From Oscheius onirici (taxonomy: Eukaryota; Nematoda; Chromadorea; Rhabditida; Rhabditidae): a stretch of DNA of 64,000 nucleotides. The stretch covers positions 620,001 through 684,000 of the forward strand of contig OW051471.1 in NCBI GenBank assembly GCA_932521025.1. Direction: 5' to 3'. The translations under genes and the position numbers were made by a program. The notes below the pieces were generated by a model. The model was given only the letters and a program-made list of their open reading frames with translations. It had not been told where the DNA came from and made no database searches. Within the stretch, counting starts at the first letter, position 1. Each line of letters starts with the position of its first letter. Below are positions 31,426 through 49,899 of the stretch, in pieces.

Positions 31426-32699
31426 TACCCATCATTTGGTTCAAACATGCAATTTTTTTTTTCACTCGGAAAGTCTAAAATTGGATGAAACTCTATCAAA
31501 GTTACAGTAGGATGCATGACTGACATATCTGATAAAAAATGCACTGCGTTTTCTACAAATTTACCCATTCCTATAGTCAGTCTCCCCTCTTTCCCAATAA
31601 GACCGGAAACATTCGGGAGAGGAAAGCAACGAGGCTTGGGCACAATTGCATGCGCCATTTTCAGCGACAACTATAGCCAGAAGACAATCTTTACTCTCCG
31701 TTTCGGGTTCAGTGAACCTGGAAAAGTTGGTAATACTAAAGCTGGCAATCCCCTCAGTTCCCCTGCATTTGTTCATAGCTACCCTTCAAAAATTACAAGC
31801 TATTTAGGGGTTGGCAAAATTCGAACTGAGGGGACAGCTATAATAGCTACACAACCTTTACTCTCAGTCGGGTTCAGTGAGCCTTGAAAAGTGTTTTTTA
31901 GGTTTCTCACGGACGAGATGTATGCCATATCCTTTTCTGCATATTCGATGCTTTGATGCCTAACATCTCCGTTTTTCCTATTCCCCACACAATTTCAACA
32001 GTTCAACACTCAGTTCGCGTAAAAAATTTCCAATTTGCGCAAATTGACTGTACAAGGAGACACGGCTGGAGGGAGCAAATTTCCAGAAAATGGCCGTGAC
32101 TGGTTAGATTAGACATTGTCAAAGATTAGATAGCAAGTCACTTTTGAGCTTGAAAGATTTTATTTTCTGCGGTGGGATGGGCAGGGGGCACGAAAAGGTA
32201 GACGGGTGGCAAGATGTGTTCGAGCTATCAAGTTATCTTTTTCCAAATTGTCTTTGTTTCGTTCCAATCGTAAATACTCATGGGTTTTGAGATGATATTT
32301 CGGGTTCCTTCATCCAATCCCAATCTTCCCAAGTTTTTATTAGAAACCACATTTTTAGCCTCTTTCCCAGTTCTGCCAGAAGAATACAACTCTCTTTCTC
32401 CAGCCCCTATCAATTCCACTATCAGGCCCCGCAACAACCAGAACTCCAAAACAACCTGGCTCAAATAAAGAAACGGGACAAAATAAACACGCGTCTGATA
32501 CCACTGGTCCATCGAAAACAGTCTTAGAGAACTTCTTTTGACTAAGTTTCACATGTTTATCCATGAGAGAGAGAGAGTCATGCGCCTGTTTTGACAGCGC
32601 AAATATTGTCTCTGTTGGCCATCCGAACAGAGCTTGACCCATGTTGGCGTCACTTACTAGCATCCTTGAGCCATTTTTTGCTATTATTTTTGATTTTTT

Positions 32700-32895
32700 C
32701 GTGACGGGAAATTGCGTACGAAAAATCTGTTTGTTCTTCAGCGAGTACGCAATTTCTCGTTACGTAAAATACGCAACACTTCTATTTCTTTGTGCCATAT
32801 CTTCACGTTACATACGCAAAATTGCGTACGCACTGAAGTGCTGATTTGATTTCTGCTACAGTGGATTTTTGATACGCAATTTTGCGTAACTGAAA
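32700..32895. repeat. TTGCGTA / TACGCAA palindrome family
   Basis: Five inverted TTGCGTA/TACGCAA sites in under 200 bases, some as GCGTACGC. Similar clusters are at 4885-4935, 7660-7990, 51705-51785 and 56815-56870, which suggests a MITE family whose ends are built from this motif. Confidence 0.6.
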
Positions 32896-33434
32896 AATAG
32901 CTCATTTTCTGTTTTTTTTTTTTAATTTCGTTAGGGACTTATATTCTGAAGAAAATCATGCCTGCAGTTCATCTATACCGTATTCCCTTTTCTAGATCAA
33001 CTTTGACACCCGCGGCAAAATTGTTCTTCAGCGCATCCGGGAACGCTTCCGATTCCGCGCCTCTCAATACCGTATGTTGTCGGGGCTGCCGTCTCGAATA
33101 TACAGGCCGCACCGGAGAACAGTTGGATGATGATCGGCCATTTGATAGATCTCGGTAGCAATCCGTCTCTCGTGGACTGGATGTTGTTCCATATAAGTTT
33201 CACCGTATTTTTGAGCGATTTCGACCAATCGTTTGCTACAAATTTGAATGGGAAAAGCTTCTATTTTCAAAACTTGCAGACCAGTAGACTATGAGCAAAA
33301 ATAGCTACATTTCCGTTACATCGCGAGCTCCAAAAAACTGTTACTTGTACTGAAAATAGAAACGAAGGAAGAACACAAGGGAAACCAAGAAAATGGCAAA
33401 GGAACAATTGGACAATGTAACTTGGTAACCCCTT

Positions 33435-33618
33435 GGTCGTTCAGATAACGGATTTCGGATATCGCCATTTTGAATTATGTACGCACCAACTCGTAATACA
33501 CAGTGCCTGCGTATCGGCAACTACCGTAAGCAAACGTCGATACGCAGGCTGTTACGAGTTGGTGCGCAGCCACATTCCAACTGGCGCTATCCGGAAATCC
33601 GGTATCCGAACAACCCTG
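33435..33618. repeat. MITE family G (GGATGTTCGGATA), copy 1
   Basis: Terminal inverted repeats (TCAGATAACGGATTTCGGAT against CCGGAAATCCGGTATCCGAA) and inner arms with GCACCAACTCGTAA. A second copy lies only about 260 bases away in the same orientation. Confidence 0.8.
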
Positions 33619-33877
33619 TTAGTAACATCATCAAGCTCATGAAAGAAGCAGTGAATTTCGTAATCTCTGGGCTATTGGAGTACTATTTTAAACAAAAATA
33701 AACGCAAAATAAACAACGAAAAATGTATAGAAAGTTGCTTGTTTCAAGATACGCCTTGTGCAGCTGACAATACTTTCGAAAAAAAAACTGACAATGACGG
33801 AAAAGATTTAGAGTAAAAAAGGGAAGAATAGAATGTTTTTTTCAGGGCTTCTTGCGTCACGTGGCTGTTTATATAAG

Positions 33878-34080
33878 CAGGGATGTTCGGATAACGGATT
33901 TCCGGATACCGCCAATTTGAATTTGGCTGCGCACCAACTCGTAAAACATACAGCCTGCAATTTGCCTATCGATTATTGACTACGGTAGTTGCCGATACGC
34001 AGCCCCTATGCATTAGGAGCTGGTGCGCAGCCAATTCAAAATGGCGCTATCCGGAAATCCGGTATCCGAACATCCCTGCT
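33878..34080. repeat. MITE family G (GGATGTTCGGATA), copy 2
   Basis: Begins AGCAGGGATGTTCGGATA and ends with its exact inverse TATCCGAACATCCCTGCT. Inner arms read GGCTGCGCACCAACTCGTA against an inverted match with GAGCTGGTGCGCAGCC. It has no coding capacity and is about 200 bases long, typical of a non-autonomous DNA transposon. Confidence 0.85.
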
Positions 34081-36483
34081 TCGAACAAAAAAGTACTGAC
34101 TTCTGTGCCGGGGACCTCAAGACATCTTCATTTGAAAAGCGTGGACTATCCAAAATTAGCTTTTCTTTGTGTTGGAACAAAAAATTTTCCATTAAATTCT
34201 GCTTTTTTCTAACTTTTTTGACCAAAATCTGCTACTGCTTCCAAGCTCCTTTTTCCTTGTGATACTATTTTTTCTTTCTGTGGATTCGCAGCACTAGAAT
34301 TTCTTAAACAAATTTCCTTTTACGTACCCCATGCAACATTACATTTCTTCCTCTCACAGCACAATTGGTCTGCCATAGATTAGTCTCTCCCCATAATGGC
34401 CAAAAGCAAATTGCAATTTGACCATTGTCCCTGTTGTTCCTGCTATTTTGATTCGAGAGTCTAACGGTCTGATTGTTCAGGAGCTTTTTAGTCGTACCAA
34501 TGTTTCCAATAGTCTCTCACTCTCTGTCTCCCTGAGTCTCTGATTCTCTGAACCTTTGTCCCCTGACTCTCTGACTCTCCGTCCCTCTACCCTCTGTCCC
34601 TCCGTCTGTCCATTTTGGCACTGTTTGTCCTTCCGCCTGAATGTGTTTTCTCCCCTTCTCATGCCGGTCTCTCGTAACGTATCACCTCCGCGTGTAGACA
34701 GAAGAGAGGCCGCGCCTCTCGGCTCGTCGGGAAACAAATTTCTGGTTTCTTCCTGGGGGAGGGAGGGAGTGCTGTTCAACCCGGAAGAGTCATATTTCTC
34801 GATTTATTTCCTTGTTTTTAGTCGTGCAGACTGACTTTGAAAAAGTAGCTGGTTTCACAACGACAAAACCGGCCATGTTCTAAAAAATGGTTGAACATAC
34901 ATTGACACAAATTGAAAGTTGAAAATTCTATTTTTTTACATCAAACAACGTCTATTGATTGATATTTCCTAACCAAGCTGCCTTTCCAGAAAAGTTGAAG
35001 CTGAAGAAAAATTGAAGACCTTCAGACTCTAGAAAGTTCCATCTTGCAAGTTTTTTTGGGGTTCACTTTGCCAGTCTCGATCGCTTTTTGTGTTTTTTTT
35101 TCGAGTTGGTACTCGGAAGCTGTTCTAGCCTTTCAGGAAGCAAAATTTAGGAAATTTAGTCAATTTAGATCGCCAGTACATCAAGCTTACAAATTTTTCC
35201 ATACCAAGCTCAACGTTAGTAGAAAAATTGAAACATTTTTTAATCAAATTTTACTGGCTTTCTAGACTCTAGAAAGTGCCAACTTTCAGTCGTTTTTACC
35301 ATTTTTGTTGTCTTTTCTTTCCCTCCCTTCTTCGCCGGCAGTATTGGAACGGGAGAGGATAGAGTTGGATAAGCAGTATTCCCGTTCTAGCCACCCTCTC
35401 AGCCATAATCAGACCATTTCCCCCTCCTTTCCTCTTCTCGTCATAGATCCCGGACCGGTTTTATTCCTTTTGACTGCTGTAAGAGCCACTTGATAGACTT
35501 GACAAAAGTGGTTATCAGAGTGATGTATGGGGACTGTTTTTTTAGATCTTTTCTTGTTTCGAAGAATCATTGTTACTACTTTTTAGTTCTATTTGACGAT
35601 CCTGTATGGCTTCATGTAGAAAACTTACTCACTATAAAGTTACCCTGCCATTGTGTGTCGACGTGTCGACAGGGGAAATCAGGGAAGTGCGCGCATTCAA
35701 ACGATAAACTTCAATTCCCCCATGCGTTTTTCTCGTTCTACACTACTATTTTTGCCTTCTACTTGTTTTCAATCGATTTCTCGTCAAAAATTACCCCTAA
35801 AATGAGTGATGGAACGGCACAATTGGTAAAAAAAATTGACGAAAATAGGCGATCATTTTTTGTCAAAAAACGTTATTTTCTTGACAGGAATATCCATTTT
35901 GCGTAATTGGAAAATACGCAAAGTTTTCTCAGTTGGCACTAGATTTCCATTTCGGCCAATAGTTTCATCAAATAACTTGAAACCACACTGTCATTTGACC
36001 TTTGGAAGTTTTGTTGCAAAAATCGGATATGAGTATTTTGTGTTTCTGGTTTACAATTATAGACGTCGTCTAATCGTGCAATTCGTGCAATTTTTTCAGA
36101 TAACAAATTTGGTCGGTCCTTTCTCACATTCCCAGTCTAGCATATCTGACATAATATGTTCCATTTAGTCTATATATTCTGGAGAATATCTGGCTATATT
36201 ACTGTAACTCTTCGAATTGTGAGCTAGTTCAGGAATAGTTTCAGTGTTTCAAAAGGTTCATATTTAACAGCGAATAGGGTTCTTTTTCACTAGTCGGATG
36301 TATTCTTTGCAAAGGAAAAAAAAGTTTAGGAGATGGTAGTATGGCAGCAGGTTAAACCTGACAACGTGCTTCAGAAAAGTTCCGCAAGATGTTCAGATTT
36401 CCCTGAAAGTCTCTCTCTCCCCATCTCTCCCATTCAAAAGCATTCCCACGCCATATCATAAAGTCGTTTTCAGCTCTCACTGA

Positions 36484-39156
36484 ATGGCCGAACAGTTTCT
36501 CTCGTGTGACGGCAACTTTATTCAAGTCCCCGAGGACAAGTTTCCCAAGAAGAAAGGTTCGTTTTTTTTTCTTAGCATTTTTCAGCAGCAAGACTGGAAA
36601 AAACTTTGTGCTTCAGTCCACATCGTCCAGAAATTATCGCATTTTCCGCTCCAAAAATCACACAAAAACAGTTCAGACAAAAGCAAATTTTAGGTTTCAG
36701 TTATTCCATGAAATGATAATCCAGCAGTTGTCATTGTTGAACTGGCCATTTTCTTTCATGCCCAAACCATTCAAATTTTGATTACTCTCGTCCTTTTCTA
36801 ACAAAAAAATTATTCATTTTTTCCGACTGAGTCAGGCCTTTTCTTGCCGTCCTCCTCTATTTTCCAATTTCTTTTCGCATTCGCCACCGATCTGATTCAT
36901 CCCTCTTCTCTGGCAAGCAATAGCCAAAACACAAATAGAGAACGTCCGCGCGTGTTCGATCAGAGCTGTCTCAAATCAAACACATGAGAGCCAATCGGAG
37001 GTCATGACGATGCTATTCACATTTCTTGGGAAGAAATTTTGAAGAAATATGTTTCAATCGCCCAATAAGTACCACAATTGTAAAGTGTTTCTGCTTCAGA
37101 CGTGGAGTCCAACTGAAAATTTCTTGCGAAAACATCTTGTGTAGAAAGAAAAGGCATATAACACAGTAGACTGTATTCTTCAATTAGCTGTTGTGTTATT
37201 TCAGCTATTTCGACGAAGTGCTATGGCTTGTATGTCGGGAGGACTGTTTTTGCTTTGACGAAAGATTAGAAAAGTCACCTAAATGCTGTTCCTGGTCGGG
37301 CAAAATTTTTTTTCTTCCAAACCTTTGAAATTATGGATAGATACACCTCATTCAGTGAACGGTCCCTCCGCAGAAGTTGAGATATAAGGAGACTTTGAAA
37401 CTAAAAAAAATTCCAGATTCTTCCCCCACAATGATTTCAATTTCCACAATTTCTGCAAGTTTGTCAACTGACGATGCGGGTCTTCTCCGTCGTCGGAGTC
37501 CACAGCCTAAAATTTGCTGCTGTCTTCCAACTAATTCAGGTACTTTTTCACTTTTTTCTCTGTCCCTCTGCCTCTCTCACTACCGGACTCTGTCTCTCTG
37601 ACTCTGACTCTTTGACCAATCTGACTCGCGACTCCCTGATCCTGAGTCTAACTCTCTGTATCTTTGACCCTGACTCAGACTCTGTCTCTCTGTCTCTAAA
37701 TCTATGACTTTGACTTTCTGGCTCTCTCTCCTTCGTTCCATCAAGAACTTATAGAGTTCCTATTTGATTTCAGTGTCAATCTTCGCTGTAACCTTCACTT
37801 GTATCCTTGTCCTCTCAATGTACATCTATCTGATCATCCGGTCAGTTCAACACACCGATGAGGAATTTCATAAAGAGAAAGTTATTGGTGAGTCTCTTTT
37901 TCTCTTCGTTTGATTGAATAAGACGGAAATTATTAGAAATACGAACAGTTTGGCGTTTTTATTGACTACGATTCCAAAAAGTCTTGACCAATTGCTTTTA
38001 TTTGTTGAAACGTTTATTGTTTCGAGGAATTATTGTAACGAAAGGAAGTTTGCAACAAGTTTGATCAAATCTGCTTTATATAGGGGCCAAACATATCATA
38101 CGTGGAGAGAACTGCGAGCAGTTTTGGTCAATTCGGAACCTTCTTGTCTTATTTTTTTATCTTTTTTTCGTTTCCGTATTTATAAGTTGCTTCGAAAAAT
38201 TTGCCTTTTCCCCTATAAAATGGCTCTTATGCAGCTCAAATACGTACCGTAGGTAATTGAATTTTTGGTTATTATGGCTTTCTATTTTTGAACAGATTAC
38301 AGAGGATTTCCGGATATACAGTAATCGTTTTTTTGTCGTTTTGAAAATTGGGTACTCACAATCAGCCAAAGATACGCAGTGTGGTAAGTTGATGGGTCTA
38401 AAAAACTAAAAAAGGGCTACGGTATACGGTAATACTGCCCTTTTCCCAAAAAAGCAGCAAAAACTTTCAGTCCTTCTCACCATCGCTACCTGCATCATCC
38501 TCATCTTTGGAGCCCTTTTCACCTGGGGCGTCTTCGGAAAAAGACCCGGCTTTCTTCTTCCCAATATTGCCTTGACAGCCTTCGTGCTTTGTGCCCTGGC
38601 TGGTAAGACTATTTTTTAAAAAAAAATGGGTGAAACATTTCAGGCGTGACAATATTCATGTTCATGACGGCAGCGGACGAGATCAAAATCGAGTCGGGCA
38701 AGGAGGATTCTGCCGGGAAAATTTTGAACTTGTTCTTGTTCAGGTACATTTTATAGGCTGTTTCTTGCTTAGGTTGTTTTTTTCGATACAACTACCCTAA
38801 AACATATATTAGAACCCCCCCCCCCCTACATAAGAATACGCAATTACGTATTCGCATTTTTCAGGGTCAAGACGACATTTTTCAGCTTTTTGATGTTCTG
38901 CAAAGTTGTAGAGGATGTCAGGGGCTACAACTTCACAGAAGATCACGAAGTCAGAAAATGCCGTCTTGACCCTGAAAACCGTGAATACGTAATTGCGTAT
39001 TCTTACGTAAGGGGAGGGGGCTTCTAAAAGAGGTTTTACGGTATTCAAGAAATTTTCAGAATCGTCCTTGTGGCTCTGTCCCTCTGTCAAGCCTTCTTCC
39101 TCTATGTCTTCATTAGAAGCTATCTGTATATGCGTCGGGTTGTTCGGGACAAGTGA
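36484..39156 (+). CDS. Four-transmembrane protein with a CCC motif before the first helix
   Basis: Exons 36484-36556, 37417-37539, 37774-37887, 38471-38602, 38644-38743 and 39060-39156 give 212 codons plus stop, phases agreeing throughout. The first 65 residues are soluble and Ser/Arg-rich (LLRRRSPQPK) and end in ICCCLPTNS, where the cysteines could be palmitoylated. Four hydrophobic segments follow at about 67-88, 104-126, 131-155 and 180-203, with a short basic tail (RRVVRDK). The pattern of a cysteine triplet then four helices recalls nematode DUF7027/LAPTM-like families, but I do not recognise the protein firmly. Exon 2 rests on frame continuity and an ATTCCAG acceptor and is less certain than exons 3-6. 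TTTTCAG ten bases before the ATG (AG at 36472-36473) may be a trans-splice site. Confidence 0.7.
37556..37731. repeat. CTCTGACTCTGTCTC pyrimidine tract in an intron
   Basis: Imperfect CTCTG/ACTCTG repeats fill most of intron 2 of the four-transmembrane gene, like the tract in the PH-domain gene. Confidence 0.8.
38828..39010. repeat. MITE-like palindrome E, copy 2
   Basis: Inverted match to 23631-23800. It begins ATAAGAATACGCAATTACGT and ends with the inverse. The centre pairs GTTGTAGAGGATGTCAGG with GGCTACAACTTC. It fills much of intron 5 of the four-transmembrane gene, next to a C run (38813-38826). Confidence 0.8.
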
Positions 39157-39278
39157 CCCGAAAAACAACGCATTTACTAACATTTCTCTGTACATTAGCT
39201 GAACCTTCCGCCCCTGACTAACAGTTACATATTCAAAGGTTCAGTTGCTTACATTTTGACATCCCGTGCGGGTATATA

Positions 39279-39284
39279 AATAAA
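39279..39284 (+). terminator. Polyadenylation signal AATAAA of the four-transmembrane gene
   Basis: AATAAA lies about 123 bases past the TGA at 39154-39156. Confidence 0.55.
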
Positions 39285-39589
39285 TTTTCAGTTCCTTTTT
39301 TGTCTCTGTATCTATGGGCAAAGAATACAAAAACAAACCTTTTGCTCAAAAAATATCTGGCGAAGGAGAAGATGTTCTGGTAGAACATTCTTGAAAATTC
39401 TGATAGCAAGTTTTAAATTGTTGTTTTTCTAACAATGTTATGTTTTGCTAAAAACAAGGATATACAACTTTTTTTGCAACTTTCAACTTTGTAACTTTTG
39501 TAACTACAATTTGCACAAAAAACTATAAATAAAACTACAAATAAAAAAACTAACTAACTAAAAAAACTAAAAGATAGCTATATTCTACT

Positions 39590-40220
39590 ACTGACTGATG
39601 GAGCTCCGTTGCCGTCCAGCTTTGCTCTTCCCACCTCATGCCACTTCGGCCCAGGTTCGAGAACTTCTCAAGTCCATGGAGCCATTCTACCCTTCGTCTC
39701 ACCTCAATTTTTACCTCCGTATCGACTTGAAAATAAGGTTCTAGGAGTAAATTTTTACGCTGAGTACGATGAAATGAGTCCCGAAACCTGAAAACGCTTC
39801 TGGCGCGCGCTGCACGCGATTTTAGGGTCAAAGCGATTTGCACTAATGGGAGGCAAAGCCAAATCCATGACTTTATTTTCATTCCTCCTTTGTCACTCTC
39901 CCTGACCTTCCAAAGAATATCGAAATTACATTTGAGCCCACTCCCTCCCAAGCCTAATTTCAAAATGTAGGACCTGAACGAATCGCCCGGTCCGTTCCCA
40001 TCTTTAGTGAGTCTCAGGCCTACTGTCCCTTCCCCTTCTCCCCTTGTCATTCTGTTCCAGTCACACAGTCCCTGTAAGAGACTACCAAAGTCGGTAGAAC
40101 ACTTCGCGCACTTGCTTTTTTTTCCTTCTCTACCATTTAAATGTACCCATCGGCATGTCCCCTTCCTTCTGCCTAATTTTTACCTCCTGTCCCTGTATCC
40201 CTTCGTTTAACTTCCATGTG
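39590..40220 (+). repeat. Composite dispersed repeat H, copy 1
   Basis: Bases 39850-40100 match 59130-59480 in inverted orientation (ATTCCTCCTTTGT, TCTCCCTGACC, CCTTCTCCCCTTGTCA, TTCCAGTCACAC). Bases 39700-39855 match 12080-12290 inverted. Bases 40125-40215 match about 30600-30715 directly (CCTTCTCTACCATTTA, TATCCCTTCGT). The 39290-41500 interval holds no gene I recognise. Confidence 0.7.
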
Positions 40221-40221
40221 A

Positions 40222-40306
40222 AGAGATCGGTCGACTGGGGAAGGGATCAGAAGTTAAGAAGAAAACACAAGTAGAAAAGCCGCCGACAGTCGGCGAAGCC
40301 GGCTGG
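40222..40306 (+). repeat. GATCAGAAG / GCCGCC-hairpin repeat, copy 3
   Basis: GGGATCAGAAG, AGAAGAAAACACAAGTAGAA, AAGCCGCCGACAGTCGGC and GAAGCCGGCTGGT follow in the same order as at 17678-17775. Confidence 0.65.
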
Positions 40307-41512
40307 TACTCTTCTATTATTGTCTAGAAACTGAAATAACGTTTAGTGCGATCTCGTGTTCTTCCGTTCTTCCATGATACGACTGTTTCTTGTAAAAATA
40401 AAACTTGCAAACCTTGTTAGGGGCGTAAAGGAAAGGCTTTCTATTGGCCGAACTTCATCCAGCTGTGCTCCGATGCAGCCTGTACATTCGGGAAGACGGA
40501 TCCGACATATTGTGAATGTTCTTATGCGAGTCGCTGAACCTAATGAAAGTGGTATACCGCATGCGTATACCAAGGAAAACTAAAGCCGAAACCCACCAAA
40601 AACCAGTGAACGTTTTGATCTGCGAAAATATGGTACCACAAAATATCATTTGATTCTTCTCTACTTTTTCGTTGTTGCTCTACAAGTCTAAATAATAGTT
40701 CCGTTCGAAAATTGGTAGTCCAGTCGTTTGCAAATCCAATCTTCTCAAATAAAAACCACATTTTACCTCAAAATTCCATTATGGATTACGGTAGCTGAAA
40801 ATTACGTACGTCGCTCTCGTTGCGACGCGAGTCCAAAAAGTCACGTTAGCGTCTCAAATTGCGCTTCTGGCAAGCTGCCAACTTTCATATCTGGCTTGTT
40901 TTTCAAGTTTTTTTTGTTTCCTAGCTAACATATAATGTTCGGACATTTATTGAAAAACATTAAATATTTCTTTTTCATTATGTCGAAGTCTAAAAATAGC
41001 ATTTTTTCAGGGTATGCAAATCGATTGATCTGGAATTCCTTGTAACGCTGAAAACTGACTTGGAAACAATGGATTCGAATTTAATTTTGCCGGAAAATGG
41101 GTAGGTTTTTTAGATTTCTTACAAAGTGTTTCCTAAAGAACTGAAAAAAGTGAGAACAGTGTAAACGGTTCCCAAAATGAAACTCCGTTGAACAAGAAAA
41201 TCTCTGATGTATATATTTAGCAATACCAAATACTGGAAAATAAATTTAACTATTCAGTGAAACAGTCTTGTCAAAAAATAAATGTCAAAAAAAATTTTTT
41301 TTAAGAAAAAAACAGTTTCACGGGCTTGGTAGGATCACATCTGGTTATTCTCATACAGTACGAGGGACAAATACTTCTATACAAAATTTCCATTTTCTAG
41401 CTGTAGGAGGGGATAGGCCTGGGTGTAACGGAAAATGGACTGGTGAAAGAACTCGTGGAAATACTGGAATTAAAAGCAGAGACAGTAACAAAGAAAGAGG
41501 GTCAGAGAGACG

Positions 41513-41942
41513 TCACGGTCGGATTCCTATATAGACCCTATACCCAGCCAAATCAGCTTTCGAGCTCCCTCCTTCTGGAAGTGTTGCAGGAAAGTGCAGT
41601 ACCCAATGACTCTGGTGATTCGCAGACCATGATCGGGCTAGAAAGGCAGTGAAATAGGTCACGAATGATCTGGCTCAGAAAATAGGAGTATAGTGCTTTT
41701 GGTAGAAATTCTGACCTGACTTTTTTGTCAGATCTGAACTGCTGTTTGGGTCAGGAAACTGATCCAGTTCGGTTCTTTACTAACAACGTTCAATAGAGAG
41801 ATACAGAGATTGAGAGTCAGGGAGACAGAGTAAGAAGCTGAAACGTCATTATTGTTCGCAAAAATATTCTCACTATATAAAACTGTTGAAACTTTTGAAA
41901 AGATTCCCAAGGAACCCCTTTGTTTTCCCCATCCCTTTCAGC
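41513..41942 (+). promoter_or_regulatory. Demethylase upstream region, duplicated at 52456-52872
   Basis: This block directly upstream of the JmjC gene is repeated 11 kb downstream in the same orientation. It includes TATATAAA (41874-41881) about 119 bases before the ATG at 42000. Shared stretches include AAACTGATCCAGTTCGGTTC and ACTGTTGAAACTTTTGAAAA. The duplicated block stops some 30 bases before the likely trans-splice acceptor (TTTTTCAG, AG at 41970-41971). Promoter function is inference from position. Confidence 0.6.
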
Positions 41943-41999
41943 CCAGGCTCTGTACGAACTTTTTTTTTCAGTTCCCTTCTCTCCCCTCCAGTAGCTGAA

Positions 42000-49420
<7,421 letters not shown>

Positions 49421-49641
49421 ATAACATTTTAGGCTACAAACTGAGATTCTCGATATTTTAGGATTTTTGAATTCAAAAAACCCGCCAAACTATATTTTCG
49501 GGCTCTCCTCTCATTCTATTGCTCTCTCTCCCTATTTTTCTCGATTTTCCATCATTTGTGCCATATTTTTTGTCAGAAATTGTTCAAAATCGATTAGATT
49601 CACTTTCGGAAGCCCCTAACCTCAAATATGCTCATGTGGTC

Positions 49642-49647
49642 AATAAA
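49642..49647 (+). terminator. Polyadenylation signal AATAAA of the demethylase gene
   Basis: AATAAA lies about 220 bases past the stop at 49418-49420 and about 250 bases before the next start codon. Confidence 0.6.
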
Positions 49648-49899
49648 AACCCTCAAAAATGTCCAAATTATCCGAGAGAACGGGTTTTGTAATTTTTCCT
49701 CTATTTTTAGTCCTTTTCTTCTTTTTTTTCATAGTCATCCACGATAAAAATAGTCTTTTCCAAGCATTTCTGTACAAATATGGTTTTTTCGCAATAAAAA
49801 TTGGTCGGAACTTGTGGTTTGCTCCATTTTCTCGCTCTTTCTCGACTTTTTCCTTTTTCAGTGCTTTCTAGAGATAGTTTAGACCATTTTCAGCAAAAA

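Larger units (their letters stand above)
29706..36483. other. Repeat-rich gene-poor region
   Basis: About 6.8 kb with no gene I can support. It holds a GAGTC element (31050-31425), TTGCGTA palindromes (32700-32895), two MITEs (33435-34080), a pyrimidine-rich CTGTCCCT region (30600-30780) repeated at 40125-40215, and a fragment of repeat F (35670-35830). Open frames such as 32228-32512 (-) and 35490-35906 (+) lack motifs; the latter overlaps repeat F. Confidence 0.5.

Noticed and set aside
31257-31670. 137-codon minus-strand open frame
   Set aside because: Half of it is GAGTC low-complexity repeat read in an open frame, with no splice or family support.
35490-35906. 138-codon + strand open frame
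   Set aside because: Its second half is repeat F sequence that is non-coding at 62160-62330; no motif or splice context.
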